64,000 nt of DNA from Heterobilharzia americana (lineage: Eukaryota > Platyhelminthes > Trematoda > Strigeidida > Schistosomatidae): positions 13,322,515-13,386,514 of the forward strand of contig OX104131.1 of assembly GCA_944470555.2 (NCBI GenBank), given 5' to 3'. A program made the translations under genes and the position numbers. Below the pieces are notes generated by a model. The model worked only from the letters and a program-made list of their open reading frames with translations. It searched no databases and had not been told where the DNA came from. Positions 45,480-55,985 of this stretch are shown one piece after another. Positions within the stretch are counted from its first letter, which is position 1. Each line of letters opens with the position of its first letter.

Positions 45480-45660
45480 CAGGAGATCGACCATGGGCCA
45501 GGTAGTTCAGTGGTAACGTCATTGAGTGGGACAACAGATGGCGTGGGTTCGAGTCCAGAACAGGACATCGATACTGTAGACACTTTCTGACGAGTACAGA
45601 CAAGCACGAAAGTCAGGACTAGATCTTCCTGCCGACTGACATCAAGCAACTAAACAACTT
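45480..45660 (+). mobile_element. tRNA-headed SINE with hammerhead-like core
   Basis: A tRNA-like segment has an A box GGTAGTTCAGTGGTAACG (45499-45516) and a near-perfect B box GGTTCGAGTCC (45546-45556), followed 30 bases later by a hammerhead-like core. Order and spacing mirror the SM-alpha SINE at 38046-38305, but the sequence differs, so this may be a sister family. It directly follows an RTE-B fragment. Ends were not fixed and no TSD was found. A real tRNA gene is unlikely because a standard acceptor stem and anticodon arm do not form. Confidence 0.6.
45587..45611 (+). ncRNA. Hammerhead-like core, CUGACGA ... GAAA
   Basis: CTGACGA (45587-45593) fits the CUGANGA consensus exactly and GAAA (45608-45611) is present. 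The 14 bases between can form stem II GTAC/GCAC with one mismatch. After GAAA, GTC-AG-GAC could form a tiny stem III leading to a UA cleavage site. Stem I could not be paired convincingly, so function is uncertain. Confidence 0.4.
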
Positions 45661-46537
45661 TGTCTTGCTAAATCTTAAATGTCAAAGAATTCTTTACATC
45701 ATGTTTGAGTTGCACACGTGTTCACATTGGCCATTAATCCAACCTGTTCTCCATTGGTTTACTTGTTCATCGAATTTCGTATCGTTCAATGATGTGGATC
45801 TTTGTCTACGACAATAATGTTTCCCCGGGTAGTCTTACTATCAAACTGTTGAGCATTCCTAACATTTCTTTTGTATTTTCTATTCCAAAAGTGTGCATAC
45901 TCGAATTAAAACTTTGCTCAACAATTATACATTAACATGTTGTTATATGGAAAAGGCAGAAAAATACATTAAATTAATGTATTTATTCAGAATGGTGTTT
46001 TTCACAGTGGCCGAAATGATTAATGCAACTCAATTGCAGACAGTGGGGTCTCAGCAAATGATACACTGTCTTCGAATCATAATAGTCAAAGTTACCCCAC
46101 AAAATGTCTTCATAGATGTCACTATGCCAATTTCTTTCACATGAAGACAAAAACTTATGACATTATTTCATACTGATGAACCAGCTAACTGTGATTGTTC
46201 GTAATTGAAATCGTTTGAAATATCAGCGACACCACATGATTGGATCTCAAATAAGCATTGAGGATTTAAAACATTCGACAGTTAAATGTTGGAGTATATG
46301 AAGAAAAATCACAGTAAAGTCGGAACTTATTGTCTACTTCATAAAATGCAGGTATACGTCTTGTGGTATTCGGGTTGTAATCAGTTGCGAATAACCCTCA
46401 AAATAGAAAAGGTAAGCTTATATTATACTGCTATATTCGTCATCCATCCATTGTTCAGGTTTATATATGGGCAGACTGGTATAAAATATGAAATAGTCAG
46501 CATCAAGTAACAATGGGGCAGAAAATTAACAAAAACC
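45661..46537. other. No gene recognised
   Basis: Short frames at 45893-46144 and 46286-46510 are unassigned. AT-rich background up to the RTE-B insertion site. Confidence 0.4.
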
Positions 46538-46552
46538 ATTTCAGTGAAGAAA
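46538..46552. repeat. Left target-site duplication of the near-full-length RTE-B
   Basis: ATTTCAGTGAAGAAA is repeated exactly at 49835-49849. Confidence 0.92.
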
Positions 46553-46800
46553 CCTCGCCTGGTTAACTAGTTCACTAGTTACTAGCCGGTCCTAAGCCCG
46601 GGTAAAGAGGGAAGGTTGAGCATTGGGCTACCAACCCTACCCCGTAAAACAAATCTAACCGCTAAAGAAACTTCAAAGCACAAACAAAATATAAAAAATG
46701 AAAACAAACTTATTCCCCGCTGGAATCGGAGAGGCGAAATGACGCCAGTTGGTGAAAACCTTCGGGAAGCCAATTACCCAATGTGTCTCCTCTTCTCTCG

Positions 46801-47738
46801 ATGAAAGCGAAAGTAAACGTGAGGACATGGAATGTCCGTAGGATGTTTGAACTCAGTAAGGCAGCCCAGATTGCAAAGGAGATGAGAAGGTATCACATCG
46901 AAGTGCTTGGGATTTGCGAAAGCAGATGGAATGGGAGTGGACTCTCCAAACTGTCAACTGGAGAATCAATAATCTACTCCGATATTGTCACCCAGACGAC
47001 AACCACCAGCACACTGAGTTATGGAGTGGCTATCTTGATGTCCTCAAGAGCATCGAAGGCTCTCATGCAGTGGGAACCAATCTCCTCCAGCATCAGGATC
47101 ATGACAGAGAAATTCAACTCAAAAGGAAGGAAGGTCACAATCATACAATGCTACGCTATGCACCTACAAATAATGCAGATGAAGAGAAAAAGGAGGAATT
47201 CTACAGACAACTGCAATCAACACTGGACAAGACCTCAGTTGGCGATGTCAAAATTCTAATGGGTGACACGAATGGCAAACTGGGAGCAGACAACACGGGA
47301 AGAGAACTAACCATGGGTCGAGAGGCACTAGGTGAAATGAATGAGAACGGAGAATTGTTTGCAGAATTCTGCGCATTAAACGATTTGATAATTGGAGGCA
47401 GTGTGTTCAGGCACAAAGATATCCACAAAGCGACATGGATTTCACCAGATGGACACACTGAAAATCAAATCGACTTTATCTCAATCTCAAGAAAATGGAG
47501 ACGCAGTCTACTTAACACAAGGTCAAGAAGAGGAGCAGATGTAGGTTCAGACCACTATCTAGTGCAAGGAACCTTCCAAATCAAGTTAAAAGCCTTCAAG
47601 GAAGCTGGTGATAGACCTCAATTCAAGTACAACACTCGGAAACTGAAGGATGAAACTACAAAGGAGATCTTCACGTCAGCCATCAAGACAAAATGGGAGA
47701 CATCGAGCAACATCCCTGAAGAAACCTGTGTGGAATAA
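46801..47738 (+). pseudogene. RTE-B APE-type endonuclease, split by one frameshift
   Basis: The first Met of the frame is at 46801, followed by VNVRTWNVRRM (catalytic-type Asn) and GICESRWNGSG with the catalytic Glu. Near 47155, in CYA-PTN, the frame shifts and continues in the frame ending at 47738. There LMGDTNGKLG (Asp and Asn), NQIDFISIS and GSDHYLV complete the endonuclease motifs. A premature TAA at 47736-47738 interrupts the linker to the RT. Every catalytic motif is readable, so the damage is recent. Confidence 0.88.
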
Positions 47739-47750
47739 CACTGGAAGTCT

Positions 47751-49437
47751 TTGAAAGCTATGTGGAAAGAAACCTGCACAACAGTATTAGGAAGGAAGAA
47801 GAAAGAAGATGAGGAATGGATCTCGACGGATACCTGGAAGCTGATAGAGGAGAGGAGGATGGTGAAGCAGAAGATAAACCAATGCAAGGATGCTCAACGA
47901 CAAGAGGAACTGAGCACAATGTATAAAACACTGGACAAAGAAGTGAAGAAGAGTGCACGCAAAGACAAAAGACACTTCTACGAAACACTGGCAAGTGAAG
48001 CAGAACAGGCTGCAGGTAAGAGAGACCTGACGACATTGTATCAAATAACCAGGTTGCTATCAGGGAAGAGATCAACACAGACGAAACCAATAAAAGATGA
48101 AGAAGGAAATTTAATTACAAAAGAAGAGAAACAGAGGAAACAATGGGCCGACCACTTCAAGAAGCTCTTGAATCGACCACCACCTGCACTTCGTCCAGAA
48201 ATACCACCTCCAGCCACAGAACTACAAGTGAACATAAATCCTCCAACGAAAATGGAAGTCCTGAACGCCATAAAGCTACTGAAATGTAAGAAAGCAGCAG
48301 GACCAGATGAGATCCCTCAAGAAGCACTGAGAACAGATGCAGAGACAACAGCGGACATGCTCACACCACTATTGCAGAAGGTGTGGAGGGAAGAGAAGGT
48401 ACCTGCCAGTTGATTGGAAGAAGGGTTACCTTGTCAAAGTGCCGAAGAAAGGAGACCTGAGTGTCTGCAAGAACTGGCGCGGAATCACTCTCCTGTCCAC
48501 CCAATGCAAGTAAAATATTAAGCCGCATCATCCTAGAGAGGCTAAAGGATGCACTGGATTCAAGACTACGACCGGGACAGACTGGATTCAGGAAGTACAA
48601 ATCATGTGCAGACCAAATTGCAACGCCACACTTCGCATCATCATAGAACAGAGCGTAGAATGGCAATCAGCTCTCTACCTCAACTTCATCGACTTTGAGA
48701 AGGCCTTTGACAGCGTCGACCGAGAAGTAATTTGGAAACTGCTTCAATACTACGGAATACCACAAACCTTTATCCGCCTCATTCAACAACTATACGAAGA
48801 TGCCACATGCCGAGTAATTCACAATGGGAAGCTCAGTGATGCCTTTGGAGTGAAAGTGAAGACAGGAGTGAAACAAGGTTGTCTACTATCCCCAATGATA
48901 TTCTTTATTGTGGTGGACTGGATCATGCAGCAAACAGTAGGCAGCGAGAAGAGGGGGATACACTGGACGACGGAAAAGAACCTAGAAGACTTGGATTTCG
49001 CCGATGACTTGTGCCTGATGTCACATAAACTTGAAGATCTGCAGGCAAAAACTAACAAGTTGATAGAAGAGGCAGAGAAGACGGGACTTCAGGTGAATAT
49101 AGAGAAGACAGAAGTGATGAAGATACCTCACCACCACCACCAACAATAACAAACTCCAATCACCGTCAACGGGAGAAACTTGAAGGAAGTAACCTCCTTC
49201 ACTTATCTAGGAAGCACTGTTTCAACTACAGGCAGCACAGGCACAGACGAGGATGTCAAAGTCAGAATCGGAAAAGCAAGACAGGTGTTCATTAGCCTGA
49301 AACCAGTGTGGAGATCTTCTGCACTCCACTCAGCACAAAGCGTGAACAACACCAGGATTTTCAACACCAACGTCAGTCAAGTCAGTGCTTCTATATGGTT
49401 GAGAGACTTGGCGCGTCACGAAAGGGATTTCCAATAA
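47751..49437 (+). pseudogene. RTE-B reverse transcriptase, several frames
   Basis: Frame 47751-48413 (220 codons) is a Lys/Glu-rich, probably helical linker followed by the start of the RT, KKAAGPDEIPQEAL. Broken sequence then carries NWRGITLLS and RPGQTGFRKYKSCADQI. Frame 48604-49149 has motif A FIDFEKAFDSVD (28-39), motif B KQGCLLSPMIFF (90-101) and FADD (132-135), ending in MKIPHHHHQQ at a TAA. The next frame continues EVTSFTYLGSTVSTT and MWRSSALHSAQSVNN equivalents up to 49437, followed by out-of-frame C-terminal sequence to about 49790. Confidence 0.88.
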
Positions 49438-49834
49438 ACTACAGACATTCATCAATAACTGCTTACGCTCGCTACTGAAGATCAGATGGCCAGAAAGAAT
49501 AAGCAACAAGGTGCTCTGGGAAAAAACCAACCAAGAACCTATCACGCAACAAATGTGCAGGAAGAAGTGTAGATGGATTGGGCATACACTGAGAAGGCCG
49601 ACTGAGGACGTCACGCGTCAGGCCAGGTACTCGAGTGGAATCCCCAGGGGAAGCGACGAGTTGGGCGTCCGAGGTGAGGGTGACATGGAGGAGGTCGTGC
49701 GAGGAGGAAATGAGAGCTTCTCGGCTGTCGTGGAACCAAGTTCAAACGATCTCAGAGAACAGAGTTCACTGGAGACGTGCTACTGAAGCCCTATGTTCCA
49801 CTAGGAACTCAAGGGACTAATAATAATAATAATA

Positions 49835-49849
49835 ATTTCAGTGAAGAAA
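49835..49849. repeat. Right target-site duplication of the near-full-length RTE-B
   Basis: Exact repeat of 46538-46552 after the AATAATAAT tail. Confidence 0.92.
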
Positions 49850-51116
49850 GTTCTCTTGTCAAAGAAGAGTTTTCAGAAATTGCTGATTCGTACTTGCAGT
49901 TACGATGAGAAAATGTGTTCACTAATACCTAAAAGGTCAACATATGGCCATAAAAAGCTGTGTGGCAGTTTGGTTACTCCATGCATGGAAATGATGAGTG
50001 GGAATGAACCAGAAACTAATTCCTGTAATAATCATTCATTGTGTCCAGGTAACACTATAAACAATTCATCAGGTTTCGCCGGTACATGAACAATACTTGC
50101 TTACTTATTTGTACCTTGTCAAAATAAGTGAATCAGTAGTAGTTAGGTGGAGTTTTGAACATTTTATCCACTAAGCGTCTGAATTTCTATCTTTGCAGTA
50201 TACCTCCATGTTATTCTGGTTCTGCTGAGCATTAGAGTGAATTTACAGACTGGATCTAAGTGAAAATGCTCTCACATAGACAGTAGGTATGCTTACTTCT
50301 AATCTTTGCATATGATACATGCCATCAGGATAAAAATCGTTGTCTTAATATGGAAGGTGTTTAGTTGTGAATGAATTTTGTTTGATAAGTCAAAAGAAGT
50401 AGGATGTAAGCAATGAAAGGTATCATCAGACAAAACAAAACTTTGTTTTTACGTTCCACTAAATCGCAATGCATCCTGTCAGAACTTTCATTCATGAGAT
50501 CAAAATGAAAGTAAAATGTGATGAAAGTGATTGATGATGAGCTATCATGTATCCGTAAATAAAAAATATTTCAGTCTTCAGTAATACACAAACAATAACA
50601 GAGAGTACCATCATCAAACACAAAGGCTGAAATGAATGAAAATATAACAGAACATTTTCTCCTGAACTGACAGTATTTGTTGGTTTGTTTATATTAGTTG
50701 TGTCAACTGACGTGTTATGTAAACATCGTCCACTGACTGGAGAAAATAAAAAGCCAATTCTGTGTTGAATAAAAATGAAAACGTTGAGTATACACTGCTT
50801 ACAACTTTTCTAAGCGGGGCTTGACTATTTTGCATCTATACTTGTGGTCATTTCTCTTGACGGCCAATGAGTGAAGTTGTCTCTAAGGAAATGACTCCAG
50901 AAGGAAAATGTGTACACATCTATCAGCTGATTTAGAATCTACGCATGTTCTTCTTGTTAAAGCTACTTCATGAGGCTCAAGAGGGAATGTATATTCCAGA
51001 GATTATGGAGATATTTTTCATCCACATATTTGTTATTAAGATAAGAAATTAAATTTTATCCTATGACCCACAGTATTACATACTGACCTCAAGCAACAGA
51101 GGTGACTTGTACATTC
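49850..51116. other. No gene recognised; contains the second copy of an unassigned repeat
   Basis: AT-rich; a short frame at 49841-50089 overlaps the TSD and is unassigned. Confidence 0.4.
50321..50530. repeat. Unassigned dispersed repeat, copy 2
   Basis: Diverged partner of 43355-43565 in the same orientation. By eye about two thirds of the bases agree, with small gaps. Confidence 0.5.
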
Positions 51117-51545
51117 AGTGCGCATGTCGAGCTACCGCCTACCTTCACGTGCCATACCACGAGAAGTTGGACTAAGTAGGAGGATGATTAAGGGTTGCCA
51201 GACTATGACCTGAAACCACTAAAAGAAATCTCTTACTGCTGGTTGCAGTCCTGTTAGGCATTGTAGACTGTATGGTTGGAGGCCTCGAGATGTACGAAAT
51301 CAGTGATTGAAGAATCTTGGTAACATGGCTGAAAATCGGTCACAGTGGAGCAGACGTATTCCCTCACTGTTGTCTCCTAGGGCTTAAATAGCTGTACTAA
51401 CCTTTATCTTCAGATTGTTTATTCTTTCATACTACTTTGTCTACTTTAATATCACTTTTTTTCTATCCACCTGTTCTTTGTGTGCTACAGTAACGTGTGG
51501 TAGCTTGAGTTGATGGACCTGTGTGTGAGGTTCTCTGTTGATTTT
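51117..51545 (+). mobile_element. RTE family A 3' fragment, decayed
   Basis: The plus strand reads MSSYRLPSRAIPREVG, YGWRPRDVRNQ and NLGNMAENRSQWSRRI. These match MPSHRLPRHTMLAEVG, GGWGPRDKRNQ and TLGDMAQNRSQWRRCI of the RTE-A copy at 11006-11917. Several stops are present. A 3' UTR with GTGTGGTAGCTTGAG and GTTCTCTGTTGATTTTGT follows, like the piece at 6180-6290. Confidence 0.75.
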
Positions 51546-53134
51546 GTGAGTCAATTACATACGAAAGTAATAACTCGACGTCATATACTGTGACTATGCA
51601 GTCACTTTCAGACAGGTGTGTTTAGAGTTTTACTGTGTGATGAATATATCATCGAATAATGCGAAATTCTTCTTAACTCCCAATTCTCGGTGTTTTTACT
51701 GCATATCTGCCTCTATGTAGTGATATGAACCTGATTCCAACACACTTAGTGAAAATTCGCAATAGCTATTACCAAACAACAATGCTAATGTAGTTTACAG
51801 GTGATTTATTCACAATTTGTCTAAAAGGATCTGATCAATTAGAATTCCCAATCACAGTTGGATATCTAGTAGAACGGTGGTTATACCTAACAGTTTGGAA
51901 GATGTCCTTTTTCAACCTGATTATTTCCTCTTCTTGTCATTTTATTGTTTATCTTACTGTATCTGGTTTCACGAAGGTGGTCCCGAATATCTATATTCTC
52001 AGATTGCACTGAAGCATCTGCTTGAACGATGTTTGTAAACACGACAGAATTCATTCAAAGGTTGATTAAGGATAGAAGCGCGATTTCTAAAAGCTGTGAA
52101 TTAATCTTCCTTGAACTAATCCACCTACAATTTTTTATATGAATGAGAAACACCTGGCCTCTTTCAATCTAGTTATTTCTTCTAATTTTTATTTGAGTTC
52201 TTCTTCATCTCATGAAAATGGTATGAAAAGGAGATTACTGTTGTTACCAAGTCCGTGGCTTGAATATTTTCCAGTTCCATTCACTCATTCTACTGTCTCA
52301 GCACAGAATTGGGGTTTTAGTAGATTGAAAAAATTCTTTTTGCTACAAATGATCAGTGGTTATTGACTTATCTGGCAACCATAAGTATTTTTAAACTTGG
52401 AAGGGGTAAACAGCAAAATCTGGAGACTTTTTGTGAAAAGCAAAATGTAAGTCTTTGTGAATTCTAGATGTGTTAAAATTGTAGGTCAAAATAAGAATCA
52501 CATACTGCAGAGTTTCATTCTCTCCTCAGTTGTACAATATTTAAAGATACATTCGAATAGACATTTATTTGTCTATCTCTAAATGTATAAGTAGATACAT
52601 AAATACAAGCACACAGAGTATTGAGTTAGTTAGTCACTTTATACATGGAGCATCAAGGTTGATAGTAAATGACCCGAGGATACCAAACGCTCACTCAGAG
52701 TGTGTGAAGATCTGCGGAAGCTTAATTCTCATGAAGTTATGGATACTGGGATTGGAGGAGGAGTGAATAAGGCTGAAAGATGGTAATGAGTAGATGAAAA
52801 TGTTTCTAGTGAATGCAACACGATATGTCTGTTATAATGCAGATTACAAGATATTTTCGTCTATACGTATACACTTAGATTATTTATTTACTATCTAAAC
52901 CTCAAAATTATTCGTAATTTGATTACATATTTCAGGCTATATTAAATGAAATGATCTCATGATATCGCTGGGAAGTTGAATATAAACCTCTAGTCTGACA
53001 ACGTAAAATAACCTAGAGAAAAAGTATAAAGGGAGGAAAATGATTACTGGTTGTAATTAAAATTCGACAAGAAACATTTTAAGGTGTGTTAAATGAATCA
53101 GAACAGATTCATTGTTTTTCCAGTTGGTTTTTAT
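51546..53134. other. No gene recognised
   Basis: Frames at 52139-52366 and 52569-52766 are short and unassigned. Confidence 0.4.
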
Positions 53135-53325
53135 GAAGGGCATCTGTTCGAGAAGCGTTAAAAGCCTTAAATCACAAGAAAACTGTTTTGTTCTAGTAAG
53201 GAATACCTCAGCAATACACACCAACGACCCCATCAAAGGTCAAAAGCAAGACCAGAGTATTCTTAAGAACAGATGCTCAGTAGGTAGGAGATCACGTTTT
53301 GAATCGACTTCTAGGATCTAAAACC
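53135..53325 (-). mobile_element. SM-alpha-type SINE, copy 5, strongly decayed
   Basis: The plus strand aligns with the reversed SINEs at 35577 and 36345: GAGAAGCGTTAAAAGCCTTA, an ACTGTTTTGTTCTAGTAAGGA block (cf. ACTGTTTCATCCTAGTATGGGA), CTCAGCAATACACACCAACGA and a B-box-like TTTTGAATCGACTTC. The hammerhead region has lost several core bases. It is probably the oldest copy in the window. Confidence 0.6.
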
Positions 53326-54599
53326 TTGAAATATTTCAGTGATACGGATAAACAGAAAATCAGTCTTGATAACAAAAGCTGAGCTTATAAGAGACGAATA
53401 GATTACTCGTTTATTTTCGAAAGTGTCCAAGGCTTTGTAAATTCCACTCTCTGTGGGAACTATTTTAAAAGTTTATAGGAGTCGGAAAACATCTACTCGT
53501 ATTCAGGAAACTGATGCGGTTCAACTTGTTTGAAAGATGAAGTGGATGGATGAGTATTTTAAACTACTACTTCTGTAAACCACTGAAATAGCTTCACCTG
53601 GCATTAGAAAAGCGTCAGTCAAGTATCACTTGAAATGACAGAAGCAACAAGTTTGTCTGCACAAAATTCACTGTGACAATCGATTTAAAAACCTTGGTTT
53701 ATATCAACTTATATAAAGGATATCACTCAAGGGTCAAAACTCTTAGTTGACTTCAAATATAAGAAGTAACCAGTTTAAAAAGGAAACGCTTCTGTTGGGG
53801 AACATTAGGAACTGTACAGTCCAGATCAGTCATTTCATTGCCGCTTGACATAGTGCACAGAAATGAGAAACGTCATAAACTTCATAAACTAATATTTCAT
53901 ATTCAAGTGAGTAGAAATACTTTTCCTAGTAAACCATAATGAGTCTCAGATGAACAGTCTAAGGTCCTTTAAAAGGCTGACCTATTTCCGTTTCCATATT
54001 CTTCTTCATTAATCGACACTTTTTCGATTAGATTTCTTCAGTAGGACCGACTTGGAAATGCTCATGTGCTTTAAGTTCATAACCAAGTTCTTTATCTGCC
54101 TTAGAGATTACGATTGCTTTATCTGATAGTAGGTTTTAAAGACTGACCTTTCTTCTTTGGAAATATTCAGTGGCAGGTGTATTTATTTTAAAAGAATGTG
54201 AAATATTTTATGAGGTAAGATGTGAGGCTACTTGTATGATAGATTTCGATCACTGGTCCAATAATTGGTACCACTTCTAAAGCGTTGATGTCCCTCTATG
54301 ATCGTCAGTAGACTTTTCAAACTAGCCAACATATCTACAATCTAAATATCTTGTATCATTATTAAAGCTTTTCGAAGTCCGGTTATCAACTCGATCAAAG
54401 ATTTTGAGGAATTTGTCTAAAAAATACCGGAATTGATTGACTCTGAAAATGAAACAATGGCAAGTTATTATGTTATTTACCTGCATGCTAGTACTCCTGT
54501 TGTTTAGATTTCATAGGGGAACTGATACAGCGTGATCACATATTATCTGATGGATCTCCTTTGAACTTCAACTTCATCATGTAAACACTCAAATTTTGT
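53326..54599. other. No feature recognised
   Basis: AT-rich; no credible frame or repeat seen. Confidence 0.4.
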
Positions 54600-54909
54600 T
54601 CATAATAGACACTTTTCACGTTTAGAAGAATATCATATAGACAAAGAAATTAAGTGGCAATGTGTTCTCTATTGTCTGTCATCGTTGCAAACCTCATCAT
54701 GTCTTAAAATCAATCCATGATCTTTGCCAACGGTATCAAATCACGCATTTGGCTAAGATACGTAGATGATCCATTCGTCATCTTGAAGAGATCAACCCTT
54801 ACAACTTCCAAATTTATTAAAAATCCTTCTCTATATAATGAATTCAAATGTGAAAATAAAAATTCTGGTGATAAACTTCCTTTTTCAGCTTGTTTAGTCA
54901 AGGGGAATG
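54600..54909 (+). mobile_element. Decayed PLE, left part (RT motifs B and C), interrupted by RTE-B
   Basis: In one frame with a stop: VAMCSLLSVIVANLIMS near 54655 (cf. VAMGSPLGPLLADVYMS), then IWLRYVDDPFVILKR at about 54750, the catalytic YVDD intact, then [10 protein letters not shown] (cf. QLAFLDILLCR) ending at the insertion. The YVDD context (IWLRYVDDPFVI) differs from RRYVDDILVI of the PLE at 39288, so this is a different PLE family. Confidence 0.78.
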
Positions 54910-55745
54910 TGAACGTAGAGAAGACAGAGGTGATGAAGATACCCAACCAACCAACCAACCAACCAACCAACCAACCAACCAACCAACCAACCAACCAACC
55001 AACCAACCAACAACACCACCAACAACAACAAACTCCAATCTCCATCAACGGGAGAAACTTGAAAGAAGGAGCCTCTTTCACCCACCCACCTAGGCAGCAT
55101 CGTTTCAACTACAGGCGGCACAGGCACAGACGAGGACATCAAAACCAGCCAGGATCGGAAAGACAACAAGACAGGCGTTCATTAGCCTGAAACCAGTGTG
55201 GAGATCTTCTGCACTCCACTCAGAACAAAGCGTGAACAACACCAGGATTTTCAACACCAACGTCAGTCAAGTCAGTGCTTCTATATGGTTGAGAGACTTG
55301 GCGCGTTATGAAAGGCGTTTCCAACAAACTGCAAACATTCATCAACAACTGCCTACACTGGCTCGTTACCGAAGATCAGATGGCCAGAATAATATGAATA
55401 AGCAAGAAGGAACTCTGGGCTGGCAACGAAGCAACGAAGCAAGAAGCTATCGCTGAACAAGTATGCATTGGAGGGAAGTGTAGATGGATTGGGCATACAC
55501 TGAGAAGGCCAACTGGTGATATCACGTGTCAGGCCAGGCTGTCGAGTGGAACGCCGATGGGAAGCGACGAGTTGGGCGTTGGTGGCGATGGTGACATGGA
55601 GGAGATCGTGAGAGGAGGAAATGAGAGCTTGTGGGCAGTCGTGGAGCCAGGTTGAAAAGATTTCAGAGAACAGAGTGCAATGGGGAAGTGCTACTGAAGC
55701 AGTATGTTTCACTAGGAATGTAAGGGACAAATAATATAATAATAA
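54910..55745 (+). mobile_element. RTE family B, 5'-truncated copy inserted in a PLE
   Basis: Starts in the [12 protein letters not shown] block and ends CTAGGAATGTAAGGGACAAATAATATAATAATAA. It is flanked by TAGTCAAGGGGAATG (54895-54909) and TAGTTAAGAGGAATG (55746-55760), a 15-base TSD with two mismatches. It contains a (CCAA)17 tract at 54943-55010 and the MWRSSALHSEQSVNN frame at 55196-55456. The decayed PLE continues on both sides, so the insertion is the later event. Confidence 0.88.
54943..55010. repeat. (CCAA)17 microsatellite inside RTE-B
   Basis: Seventeen uninterrupted CCAA units, which read PTNQ in the plus frame 54717-55190. They replace the short PHHHHQQ segment found after MKIP in the near-full-length copy. 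Confidence 0.97.
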
Positions 55746-55985
55746 TAGTTAAGAGGAATGGAAATGAAAGTTCAAAGCTTGTCGACTTATCGTAAACCAA
55801 CACATTCACATCGATATCTTTATTTTAACTCTGCACATTGAATCAATACAGGACTTTCACTTGTTCAGAATGCATCCAGATGGCCCATGAAGCTTGTTAC
55901 ACATGAAAAAGATCAACAAATGGAGGTTAGGAACATAATTAGTATATAACACTCCAATAACTACCGCCAGAATATTGTGAGAAAG
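55746..55985 (+). mobile_element. Decayed PLE, right part (RT motif 7 region)
   Basis: Directly after the RTE-B insertion, sequence near 55787-55830 reads STYRKPTHSHRYLYFNSAH in one frame. This matches the PLE block YRKSTWTGQYLNFHS (residues 384-398 of the intact element), at the distance expected from the LPFLD-like block to the left. Stops follow and similarity fades by about 55985. Confidence 0.78.

Larger units (their letters stand above)
46553..49834 (+). mobile_element. RTE-clade LINE family B, near-full-length (3.28 kb), inactivated
   Basis: Begins CCTCGCCTGGTTAACTAG and ends with an (ATA)n tail, between exact 15-bp duplications. It encodes an APE-type endonuclease and a reverse transcriptase with FADD at the active site. 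Frames are broken at about 47155 (shift), 47738 (stop TAA), 48411, 48500-48640 (several shifts), 49147 and 49435. All other family B fragments in the window match its 3' two fifths. It differs from family A in motif B (QGCLLSPMIFF against QGCPLSPFLFN), in the active-site box and in its tail (AAT against GAT). Confidence 0.92.

Noticed and set aside
45490..45560. A functional tRNA gene
   Set aside because: A and B boxes are present, but a proper acceptor stem and anticodon arm cannot be formed, and the sequence continues into a SINE-like body.
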